A DNA stretch of 64,000 bases from assembly GCA_949987705.1 (NCBI GenBank), contig OX465285.1:92823975-92887974 (forward strand). Reading direction: 5' to 3'. The notes beneath the pieces are model-generated. The model was not told where the DNA came from and made no database searches. It saw nothing but the letters and a program-made list of their open reading frames with translations. The position numbers were made by a program, and so were the translations under genes. This stretch comes from Thereva unica. Taxonomy: Eukaryota > Arthropoda > Insecta > Diptera > Therevidae. Shown here piece after piece: positions 23,390-33,925 of this stretch (position 1 is the stretch's first letter; every line of letters begins with the position of its first letter).

Positions 23390-23570
23390 TTGTCTGTAAT
23401 AGGAATTTTTCATATTCCTGCCTGAGGCGGGCTTGTTTGTGGTCCTGAAGGTAGGTAAGTGAGGTGGCGCTTGGTGCGCCTTTTTGTTGCCACAACTGTC
23501 AGGCAATCACACAGGAAGTGAACAAGTGTTTCTCTTTCTTTCGTCTCCCACAGCTAAGACAACAGGGATT
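23390..23570 (-). pseudogene. LINE C-terminal zinc-knuckle fragment (minus strand)
   Basis: Minus-strand reading gives CLSCGRRK, a one-base frame change, then TLVHFLCDCLTVVATKRR. This is the C-x2-C...H-x4-C knuckle following RNase H in I/LOA-type LINEs, the same domain as at 4000-4250. It ends against a plus-strand LINE fragment, so two insertions abut here. Confidence 0.6.
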
Positions 23571-23619
23571 GAACGGAATGCCCAACATCGGACTCTGATG
23601 AAATACACCGAGTGCTGTA

Positions 23620-23815
23620 GGCCCACACTTGCTCTGGTGAATTGCTGAGGCACAGCTGGAACTATGAGAGACTTTAGTTAAGGAAGTCAGTACGTCCTAA
23701 ATTATCACCTATGGAGGATTGGAAGGGCGGAGGTCCCCGCCTACAGGGTGTGCCTCTAGGAAGATGAGTCTGATTTTCATGCTCTCTGTCGTTGCCCCGC
23801 TATATCGGGAAGTAG
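23620..23815 (+). pseudogene. LINE RNase-H tail fragment (plus strand)
   Basis: The frame near 23697-23810 reads LNYHLWRIGRAE, a stop, then EDESDFHALCRCPAI. It matches the minus-strand sequence at 53930-54060 (LNYHLWRIGKAEDHTVRLCLEEDGS... then LCECPAI) at DNA and protein level, so both come from one LINE family. Confidence 0.65.
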
Positions 23816-26222
23816 AGTATCGCTGTTCTTTGTGAAACAAGTCTAAGAGAATGTGCTCAAGTAGTTCGGCTTATACCTATTAGGTAGGTATTATTTTGAA
23901 GCCTAATACCAGTAATTTAGTTTTGGACCAATACGGTCGGGTTTTTGTAACGCCATCTCTTGTAAACCCCTTGAAATTAAATTTAGTACCGAAATCGTTT
24001 GTCACAACGTCGATGGATATTTTATCCCATTTTAACTCCAAATATTGAAATCCTAAGAAAAACACTAAAAACTCATAAAAATATCGTTTCAGATTGAATT
24101 GATTTAAGAACTTCCTTATCCCATCTTCAGTAAAGTATTAAACGATCAGACGGGTATGGTACATACCCTTACGGCTCCACTTTTTAGACGGTGGTGGTAC
24201 CTTCATCCCACCTCTACTCTTATCAAAACTCTCTTTTTTCTTTCTTTTTTATGTTAAGCAGAAAACCCCGTAAAAACCCGATAAAAAATACAAGTAAAAA
24301 CTTTTTAATATTATTTATTCACTTTTTGAATATCTCATAAAAGCACTTCTACCCCTCTGCGTCGGTTATTTGCCTCTCAATTCCGGTAATTTAATGGTCC
24401 ACTTTTAAGGCACCAACCCCAAGGAGAAAAAATATATAAGAGTTTCCTCTCGACTCCTTAAAAGTTAAACATAATAGAAAAAGTTTCTTCCGTTATCAAA
24501 CAAAAAAGTTTATTTTATTGTTATGTTGTCAATACAATATTTCGCCACATTTTTCTTCCTTGCCGGGCTCCTCCTGCCCGCTTAAGTGGCGGACCACTTA
24601 CGTGCTAAACCCTACCCCGACCATTTCACCCCTTAGGAGGGAGGAGTACTGGTGGTGTTGGTCTGCCCTTAACCAAAAACTTTAATGGATATGAAAACCG
24701 ATATCTCATGTTGAGCAAAAGTTGGAAGTGCTAAGATGAAAATGTTGTGCCGCTTGTTGTTCAATTTCAGTTTTGAGATAAAGGACGAAAAAGGACTCTT
24801 GACTGTTTTCGGTGGCAGTGGTTACCCCTTTTTGAAAATAGCAGCAAAATTTATTGCCGGACCCAATGATAAATCTTTGGATACTTTAAAGATTTCAAGC
24901 AGAGACGAGCCGAGCGCCCTCTCTTAGCCCGCTCTTACTGTTGCTGGCCATCTATCGGCTTAAAGTTTAAAGTGCTGCCAAAATTGATTTTCGCTGAGCC
25001 TGAAAAGAATCGGTTAAGTTTAAGCAAGAATTAGCCCCTTTAAATTTTCGTGCTGTTTTAATTAAATCCGGTGGCAATAATGTATTCCGCCCTTGAGATG
25101 AAAGCATTTTAAGTTGAATTTTGTGAAGTTGAATGGAGTAGTGGAATTGGATTTATAACTTTTGATTGTTGAGTCAAGGGTTTACAATCTTTAAACTTTT
25201 TCACAGAATCAAACACGCCCTCTTGCAATTAATTTATTCCTCGAAGTTTTCTAATCAAAAATTTTAAAGGGAAATTTCTAGATTCTTGTAATTTCGGGTC
25301 ATTATAATTCGAGAAGGTGTGTGCTGCTGGAATAGTAATAGAAACAAAGACTGGAGTCAGGAAGTAGTTGACGTTGTAGAAGAAAAGTTAGTGGAAGTTT
25401 TTTAAAGTTACTAAGTGGATATTTGTTTCCTTCTTTTTTATTTCTTTCAGTGAAGTATTGGGTCCAATAGGATGAAATAATACCCATCTAGACCTAGATT
25501 ATATTGCAGAACTATTTAGTTGAGGGAATACCAATCTAGATTAGTCAAAACTGGAGCTTTTGATTTGGAAGGCAAGGCTTGTCTTGGCAAACGTAAGAAA
25601 AGTTTAAAGATGAAGAGTTGGACACCACTTACAAACAATCGTTTGTACCATGGGCTCTACTTAAGGTAGAAGTCGTACATATCCGTGTACGATAACCGTG
25701 ACTAATCTCACAGAGTAAAAGATATTTGCTGACATATTGTGCAGAAAAACCACATTCTCTTCAGTTTGACTGTTGTCCGAGATTTCGGGGTGACCAAAGT
25801 AGGCACAATCCTCCACAAATTCACATAAATACTATTGGAAGAAAATGTGCAGGTTTTCAATTTTATTAATCACCAACGAAAGAAAGTCAAAGTTCAAGAC
25901 AAGAGTCCATCGGGTTATCACATATGGCTCTGAAAGTTGAGAGCCTAATCTTGTATCAGTGTTCGAGAAGAATTTCCTGACACGAGTAGTATAGCTTTAC
26001 CAATCGTCCCTGCCATTCATCGCTATTCCAGTTCCAGTTTTTAATCAATGAATACTGCATAAAATTCGGAGATCACTTCCGATTACCCAAAAATTAATGG
26101 AAGGGTGTTTACTTGGTCAAGATAGTCTGAAGCCAGATTGTTAGAGCCTGATCGAATGGTGCATCCTTTAAAATTAGAGATTATTTCCATCGATTTTATT
26201 AATTTGATTAACTCACTGCTAG
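23816..26222. other. No gene seen
   Basis: AT-rich DNA. A palindrome GGGTATGGTACATACCC lies near 24151. No element ends or coding families are recognised. Confidence 0.5.
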
Positions 26223-26441
26223 ATGTTTACATGGCCAAATGTTTACATGAATGTTTACGTGAATGTTTACATGAATATTTACATGAATGATTACATGAAT
26301 GATTACATGAATGATTACATGAATGTTTACATGAATGTTTACGTGAATGTTTCCATGAATGTCTACATGAAAATTTACATGAATGTTTACATGAATGTTT
26401 ACATGAATGTTTACATGAATGTTTACATGAATGTTTACATG
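26223..26441. repeat. 12-bp minisatellite ATGTTTACATGA
   Basis: About eighteen units of the 12-mer ATGTTTACATGA with occasional variants (GATTACATGA, GTTTACGTGA, TTTCCATGA). Because 12 is a multiple of 3, one frame is open throughout and would read M-N-V-Y repeats. That is a consequence of the period, not evidence for a gene. The core resembles the ATGTAAACA modules of 58.0-60.8 kb. Confidence 0.95.
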
Positions 26442-29060
26442 CCTACATATTTGATATAAAAAGATCCTATCTCAAATTATTTAATAAAACCTATGCCTTT
26501 ATCAACAAAAATTACTATGGTAAAGAATAAAATCCTATTTTTCTTGTCATCGTCCCCCACAAAGCTACACCCGCAGAAATGCACTAGAATCTATGCATAC
26601 TTTAAAAAATTTCAACTGTTCTCCAAGCACAATGCATTTTCTGAAGCCTTGAAAATGTCTATACAATTCCTGTCCCGTAACCTGTGGCCAATTAATTCCA
26701 TACTAGGTTTAACCACTTGGAACCATTTCTCTCTCGCAATAATAAATTTCCAGAACGTGCTGGTTAGTTTTCATTCTAGGGCAGAATCACTAGAGCATGT
26801 TAAACATGTCGCCAGAGGGTGTTTTTCTGGGTAAATTTTCAACAAGAATGCCTTTCTTTGTGGAAGTTATATTCTAGCGACGTGGACTTTTTCCCAGCCG
26901 ACGAGTCAGAAAATCGTGTAGGTTTTAAAGGTGCATAAGAATGAATTGTATTGGATTGGTGCCTTGTGAGTTTTTTAGATAAGAAAAAAATTATTTATTC
27001 ATGAATGAAATGTTTGATTCGGATTTTGTTTAAATATCCGGAAAATTTCCTATCAAATCAAATCCAGACGTTTTATTGCACGACCAAAATCAGATTCTAT
27101 ACTCGTTCTACTTAATTCTATTTAAGCAGAAAATTGTTTCTTGTCTTGGTATATCCAAGAACAAACCGAAAAAAATGTGTTAATTACACTTCAAGTCACG
27201 TTTAAAGGCAGTTGCCCTAGAATGCCACCAACAGTTATCATGTTTCAAATATAAAAAAAGGGAAATCATAAAAATAAAACAATTCTAGACCATTTTCACC
27301 CCCAAATATCTTGTGAGCATCTCTGCTTTTCTCTCTCTCTGTCTCCCTCTGTGTTTCTCGTAAATGGTAATTTACTTTTATAGTGTCATAAGACTACGAA
27401 ATTTCGTCCTTAGTGATATTTATATCCTTCCGACTCTTATTTTTATTTCAATAAAAAAATTTATGCTTTCCGGGGAAGTAAAAATAAAATAACACTTTAA
27501 AAATGCACACTCCCAGATTAACCCCGTTGGTAAATATTTTCAAAACAAACATCAAAATTCTGTTTTATTTTTTTTGAAATTCTAATCACGATCCTTAAAT
27601 ATCCTTCTGGTTTTTTTTTTTTTTTTTGTGGGCTATAAAACCAAAAAAAAAATTTACGTCTGCTTTCTAGTTATATGACCCACAGTTTTTCGGCCAAGAT
27701 TTTTTTATATAGCAAGTAAAAAAATTTTTGATAATAAATAATATTTTTTGCGCAATTTTTCCCATATAATAAAAATTGTAACTGACATTTTGTAACGAAT
27801 TTCACAGCACATCCTTAACGCGCCCTAATAGGCCTGAACTAAGGACACGGCACCGTATCATTTTCCCATAATTTTTTCATCAAAGCCTACATAATAGATA
27901 GCAGCTCTTCTATGATTTATGTCGCAATCTGCGTCTGGCAGACATTGGTTTAGATCGTTTCGTTTTAGTACAACCTGTAAGGTATCCTCACTCGCAGCCC
28001 CACCATTCTCTCTACAGCAACAACAAAAAACACCTTAACACCGACACATTTAAACAACGACGAAAAAAAAATCATCCTTTGGGGGATTTTTGTTCATGAA
28101 AAATTCATTTTACTCCAACAAAATTGGGGTAAAACAAGGAGAAAAAAGCTTACGTTCCACACGCATGCGGTTTTTCCGTAAATCTACTAAAAAAACACGT
28201 TCCACAATTTATTTCTCCTTTTCCTCGAAACATATCTAAAAACAAATTGTGGAACTTAAAAATATGTTAAGTTCCACAACATAAAAATAAAACAGCTAGT
28301 CTCGGAAACTAAGTGTTTCATCGCTTATTAGAGCCTAACAAATCTGTCCCAAAGGTAAAGCCTATTTGCAAATTTTCCTCTTTAAGCTTTTCCAACCTGA
28401 CTTTTCCACAAGCTACTAACTACCAGGGGTGGGCAACAACAACAACAACGAAAAAATTTATGCTTTTCCGAGAGAAATTATGTTTCAAGGTGAGTTCCTA
28501 TGATGAGTACAAGTAATTAGGGGTCGTTGCTTCTGGATAGGCAGAGAGTGGTGGTTTCGGAGGGTGCCCTGCTAGCAATCAGAGCAAATTAAAATTACTG
28601 AAAGGAAGTCACCTGAAAATTTCCACTTTAGATGCGAAATAGAACGTGAAAGTTTTTTTCCCCCATTTCCCTTTTTTTTATTTTTTGTACCCCTATTTTG
28701 AATCGTCAAAAGGCAGTTGGTGAGGCGTAAATCATTAAAGGGAAATGTGGTCAGAGATAAGATTGTGAAGTATTTTTCAATAACTTTAAATTTTCTGGGT
28801 TAGTAGGTCAAATGGATTGACTTTGATCTGTTGGTTTGAACAAATCTGAATTTTCAATAGATATCCCTTAAAGACTATTCGTAATAAACAGAGCGATGTG
28901 TCCTGCTAAAAATGATGTTTCTGTCTCTAGCCGGCTGCTATTGAAGGTATCGACTATGCGAAATCAAAGTCCCGTTACAAATTTTGTTGTTTTGATTTTT
29001 GTTTAAGTCGACCACGTGCAACTTCCTTCTGTCTGGTATAAACTCCAGCAATATCCACGA
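26442..29060. other. No gene seen
   Basis: AT-rich, homopolymer-rich DNA. An inverted repeat GTTCCACAA.../TTGTGGAAC is scattered around 28153-28280 in several copies. A 113-codon frame at 26493-26834 is unrecognised. Confidence 0.5.
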
Positions 29061-29222
29061 GTTCAAACGCGAGGTCCATCGACTGCTCCTTTAGCACCCT
29101 TTAGACACTTATTAATCTGTTCTGTCCCTTATTCGTTGTTTCGAACCCAGCTTACAACTAGTCATTGCACCGTGATGATTACGACATGACGAACTGCTAA
29201 TACAAAGGATCACTCCTAAGCT
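29061..29222 (+). repeat. SINE-like copy
   Basis: It starts at a box-B-like GTTCAAACGCGAGG, runs through CTCCTTTAGCACCC, CTAGTCATTGCACCGTGA, GACATGACGAACTG and ends in ATACAAAGGATCACTCCTAAGCTT. The order matches 31180-31372 and, inverted, 12835-12965. Confidence 0.55.
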
Positions 29223-29879
29223 TCGGGGATGGTGAGACATTATGCGAAAGCCACCTGGTGGGGACAGATTCGTTTTTTCCAAACTGCTGACTAGGATATG
29301 TGCTTCCAGAACCGCGATTTTGTCGCCCTCTACATTACCAAAATTATATTGGCCTAAACGCGTTTATTCACCCCTCATTGCTCCAAATCCATAAAGCCTA
29401 CCATATTAAAAATAATTTAGTATTTATTTTTCTTACTTGGACGCACGCGGACGCAGCTAGTTCGTATAGCGAACAAATGGGCATGCCACAAAAGTACGCA
29501 CGCTTCCGCCAGAGGCATGCACGCAATCGCTGAAGCGAGTAAGACATTCTCCGAGTGGATCACCTCGACGAGAGTACATCAGATTAAGAAACTCCTATAA
29601 ATCCACTATCAGCTAAGTCAAAGAATCATTCTATAGCCACTATAGCTTGGCTGGATAAGCCGCATTTACCTTTCAATTGACTCATTAAGTGATCATAGGA
29701 TTGTATCAGCTCTTGCAAAATTTTACCACACCTCCACGGTAACATTTCTTCTGTAATACAAGATTTGCCCGCTCGACTCAGTCTGAAAGTTTACACAGCC
29801 CTTATCTTCATGCCCACTCCAGTTTAGAAATTTGTTTATAACAAAAAATTAATGGTCTTGGATGTGAAGTATCACGTCC
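29223..29879. other. No gene seen
   Basis: Nothing recognisable apart from a CAGCTAGT motif at 29453 that superficially resembles a Helitron end. Confidence 0.5.
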
Positions 29880-30240
29880 GTATTTTAACGTGACAACGTC
29901 TATTAATTGGAACGTGACAACGTCTGTTATTACGTTTTGTATTATTTTCTCAATTAATAAATTATATATTTCGAAGCAAATTTTTTTTTGTGTGCGGGAC
30001 ATTTTCACACGCGCGTCCTATCTTAAACCGATTTAATAGACGTTGTCACGTCAATAAGGTGAATGAATGTATTTTTCCCGTGTAGAGGATAAATTAACGA
30101 AAATTTTAAGCCATTAACCACCCCCCTAACATGTATGGGGGTGGAGATATGATTTTTTTTGTGTGCGGGACATTGTCCGAGACATTTTCACACGCGCGTC
30201 CTATCTTAAACCGATTTAATAGACGTTGTCACGTCAAAAT
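29880..30240. repeat. Inverted and direct repeat cluster with ACGTGACAACGTCT ends
   Basis: ACGTGACAACGTCTATTAA occurs at about 29889 and again at about 29911 (as ...GTCTGTTAT). Its inverse, AATAGACGTTGTCACGT, ends near 30050 and again near 30233. The two right-hand modules share about 70 bp (29983-30052 and 30160-30233) including TGTGTGCGGGACATT and CACGCGCGTCCTATC. This looks like the terminal inverted repeat of a MITE or larger DNA transposon, duplicated at its right end. Confidence 0.6.
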
Positions 30241-30299
30241 AACTCGACTGTGTAGCAACCTTACACAGTCAGTATTCCCAAACTCATGCAATATCAAGG

Positions 30300-30585
30300 A
30301 GTCCAAACCAAGGAGTGAAAATGCTCACTCATGAGGAACCTCATTATAAAAATACTTTCACTCATGAGTGAAGAAAAGGTTCTAACTTCGGCTTGCTCGC
30401 ACTCATAAGTAAGGCGGTGTACGTAGACTGCTCATGCACATAAGTGTGGATAACAATTTATGGGGGAGTTTGGAATTCCTGAAAAAATTACTCACTCACG
30501 ACTGAGCGTACTAGCAAACAACTCTCGCTCGTGAGTGAGGAGTGGGTTGAATAGGTCGCACATGAGTGAAGATTTTCGTACCCAG
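30300..30585. repeat. Cluster of ACTCATGAGT-type palindromes
   Basis: Repeated variants of CACTCATGAGTGA, CTCACTCAYGA and CTCGTGAGTGAG lie on both strands across ~280 bp. Each is itself palindromic. No coding sequence or clear boundaries are visible. Confidence 0.55.
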
Positions 30586-30690
30586 GTTCAAACGCAAGGT
30601 TCAGCGCGGTCTCCTCTAACATCCAACCTACTCCCCTAATCTATCCTCACTTTCTCTCTATCCTTCGATTAGGCCTTTTGTTTGCCTCCA
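30586..30690 (+). repeat. SINE-like 5' part
   Basis: It begins with box-B-like GTTCAAACGCAAGGTTCA and continues with CTCCTCTAACATCCAACC and CTATCCTTCGATTAGG. The same order is seen at the starts of 29061 and 31180, but this copy lacks the GTACAAAGG tail. Confidence 0.45.
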
Positions 30691-30860
30691 CTGTACTTTA
30701 CCGCTGCGGATATCCATCATTTCCTGCTTCTTTTATTTCCTAACGTCTTAGGGACTGAAGAGTCGATGAATTTTACCTCTGTATTACTGGAAAGAAAGAA
30801 AAAGCATGGTTTAGTATTTTCCCTGCAGTTGGCAGCTTTTTGATATAGTTTCATATACTT

Positions 30861-31053
30861 TTTGAAAAATCAAGCTTTAAGCCTTTCGAGACAAGAACTT
30901 TGAAGCTTTTCGGAAATCAAAGCTTTAAAGCTTTTTAAAACCAAAGCTTAAAAGCTTTTTGAAAACAAAGCTTTGAAGCTTTTTGAAAACAAAGCTTTAA
31001 AGCTTTTTGAAATCAAGCATTGAAGCTTTCCGAATAGAAGCTAGTGTAAAGCT
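30861..31053. repeat. AAAGCTTT-centred minisatellite, ~24 bp
   Basis: Six to seven imperfect units built on AAAGCTTTRAAGCTTTTTGA. Every unit contains one or two AAGCTT palindromes. Degeneration is greatest at the ends. Confidence 0.85.
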
Positions 31054-31179
31054 ATACGTACTTTTGTTTAAAGAAGCATATCCAGTGTTGCTGTAGTTGC
31101 TGCTTTAACTTATAAATGGGAGGGTTAAAGATCCATATTTGTAAAAAGTGATGTCGCAAAATGACATTTCAAATTGACC

Positions 31180-31372
31180 TTTCAACGCGGGGTTCATCGC
31201 CACCTTCTTCAACACCCCTTCACACCCCCATAACCCTTAACCTATTCCCCCACTCCCCCATAACCCTTAACCTATCCCCCCCCCCGTACTAAGCTTGCTG
31301 CTAGACATTGCACCATGACGTGACAAACGACATGACGGACTGGTAGTACAAAGGGTGATTCTTGAGTTTAGC
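31180..31372 (+). repeat. SINE-like copy with internal C-rich duplication
   Basis: It contains GGGGTTCATCGCC, a duplicated CATAACCCTTAACCTAT segment (31229-31276), a C10 run, CTAAGCTTGCTGCTAGACA, GCACCATGACGTGAC, GACATGACGGACTGG and the tail TAGTACAAAGGGTGATT. It is the best-preserved member of the group at 12835, 29061 and 30586. Confidence 0.6.
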
Positions 31373-33587
31373 ACTGCCACATAAAAAAAAAGGTGATGCC
31401 AGTCAATATATAAAATCCCACTGTGGAATTTTTTAACTCCATTTTTCAATGTTTGTTTGTGGTAAAAGCTCCAGTCCTCGAAGAAATGTTTGCCTAACCG
31501 TTACTTGTGAACTACTGACCACTTCCAAAGAAGGATCACTATATACCTTACTAAGCATATTCAGTTTTTCATTTCCCGCTGGATATTTCAAATTCTTTCA
31601 TAAAGCATTACTTTCTGCGTCTGGACGCATACGTCCTCGTCTATTATGGGCATTTAGAGCTAAATACTCATGCTCAGTATTCAAATATACATATAATTAC
31701 CAAGAAAATACTTGAAACTTAATTATAATCTCACACAGACACAGAGTAACAGACAACAAGCCCCATGAAAAATCTTTTAATCGAAAACTTTTATGGGAAA
31801 TTCATACAAAAAAATGGAAAAAAAACTCAGGAAGAAAAATCGCACAAAGAACAAATTGAATTCCCTTTTGCACTCAAGTCGTTCCAGCTAAAACGCTATA
31901 TTCTAGTATGGCTCGGCATCAGAAGTTCTTCTTAAAAAGTTTCCCAGATCCTGTGTCAACCCATATTACATCAACAAATCATCATCATTCATCCTTTACT
32001 CTCGTGTGCATTGTGTAAGAAAGGATATGTATGAGACACAGAGACTCCCCCCTCATATTTATAACAAATATAGCCCCAACAAAGAGAGACGAAGAAAGTG
32101 GTTCGATAAATTTCTGCCATTGATGAAAGCGGAGCCAAAAACAAAAAAAAAGTAAAAAGTGGGGAAATAAAATAAAAAGCGTAAAGACGTAAAATAAATC
32201 CATTTTTATTATAAATATTTCTTTTGGTCCGAGTTTATTTATTACGTTGCTGGTTCGATATGAAGCAACGAAAATAATGGAGACGCAGCAAACCCTCCAC
32301 CCCCGCCTTCAACCCGTCGACTGATTCGGTCCTGCCACTCTCCACCTGGGGTCTTGTCGGGAGGACATTTTTCTTGGTCGATTGAAACCCAATTTGTTAC
32401 TAAAAGAAAGGTTTCCTTTCCTTCAAATAAAACTAAGCCTGAGTGTGTGGCACTTAGGATGTTTCGTGTTTTCTACCGTTTTTTTTTTTTAGATCCCACA
32501 GGTAAAAGTGAAGTTCCACTTTATATTTTTGTGTTCGTTCATTCTTTTTTTTTGCAGTTGATAAATGGAATGTGCTTCGATGTCTTTTATGGTTATAAGT
32601 GGGTAAATAAATCATTTGATATCGCACCATTGGAAATCGCTTTATTGATTTATAGTTTAATGCAGGAAACTTTTGAATTTTTCATATTTCGATTTGTTAG
32701 CAGAAAATTCCGCGATTCCTTTCGTGGAAAATGGTGTGTTGGGGTGGTTTATATTGTTGTATGTTTTTTTTTTCAATAGGGGCTGGTACTGAAACCAGCA
32801 GAAGGCAAGTTGCAGTTTTCCGCGAGTACAGGTGCTGTTTTGGTTCTTTCGCAGTTGAAAGTTGCAGGCAAGCTAATTTCAATGAATTTTAAATTCAATT
32901 TTCTTTATATCCATACCATACATACATATATTGTATATCACCACCACTTTCAAGTTTATTTATGGTATCAATAAATTTCTCACCTATTCGGTGGTATTCC
33001 GCAGCTGTGGACCCTGCTGGTTCGTTCTTCTGTAATACGCCCACGACGGGATCCAGTGCAGGGAAATAGGCCTACGTTGTGTATTTTATACTTCGTTACA
33101 AATCGGAACCAGTCATGATTTTGGGCCAACATGCTTATCAGCAAAGCATACTTCATTACCCAGTTCAGATTTATAGTGCTGCCGCATCAAAGTGATCCAA
33201 CTAAATTTGTAAATGTAACTCGATAATGCAAGGTAACGACCTACAGGCATATGTAATTCCCAGAATAAGTGGAACCAAAAGTAAATTCTCATGGTCTTGA
33301 TAACCGAAAAAACACAAGCAACCGAGACTTGAATTATGCAGTTGCCGAAGCAGAGACGTAAACTCTACCATCAGCTCAAATAGAATCGTTGATTCAGCAC
33401 AGAGTTCTGCAATAATTTATGAGTTGACCCGAAATTGATGTTAGTACAAACAGACCTATGAAGTAACATGGGTATAAACGAATTAACGTAGAACCAGATC
33501 AATGAAGTAGCTGTTACATGATCATCAGGATTGGCATCATGCGCCAATACGTCTAATGGCAGCATGGGCCAATACTTCTGGTTTCAA
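31373..33587. other. No gene seen
   Basis: A 141-codon frame at 32354-32779 and an 88-codon frame at 31449-31715 resemble nothing I know and contain T-run-derived Phe stretches. I treat them as chance frames. Confidence 0.5.
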
Positions 33588-33925
33588 ATAACTTAACTGA
33601 AAGTGAAATGTTTCCGTTAATTGTTAGGACAACGTAAAGTTGATGCTAAAGAAAATCACATCTGGGAACCATTTAAACATCTTCATTTCTAATTGCCTCC
33701 TTATTGACAGTGTAAACTGATCTTCAAGGCCCCTTATATGTTGTTGATGTAGTTTCTTAAAAATTCTAAGCCTTAAAAACCATACATCACAAGCTGAATA
33801 AAAATAATATCAAAATAGGCATCAAAAGAACGACGACAAATTTAGTAGGTATGGGATCGGTTGCGACTGGGAACTAAAACCAGTTGTAAGTATCGCTATT
33901 TAATGGCTTTTATTACCTGTTTGTT
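33588..33925 (+). repeat. Diverged dispersed repeat, copy 1
   Basis: It shares a collinear series of blocks with 36848-37245: ATAACTTAA.TGAA.GTGAAATGTTTC, CTCCTTATTGA, AAACTGATCTTC, TCTTAAAAATTCT, GGGATCGGTTG-type and ATTTAA.G.CTTTTATTACCTGTT. Copy 1 is about 60 bases shorter. Confidence 0.7.

Noticed and set aside
26223..26459. A 78-codon frame reading M-N-V-Y repeats
   Set aside because: It arises because the 12-bp minisatellite period is divisible by three; there is no start context, conserved domain or flanking gene.
29445..29460. A second Helitron 3' end (CAGCTAGT)
   Set aside because: No hairpin of useful length precedes it.
32354..32779. A 141-codon gene rich in Phe and Val
   Set aside because: It is partly made of T-runs, and has no domain or conserved context.
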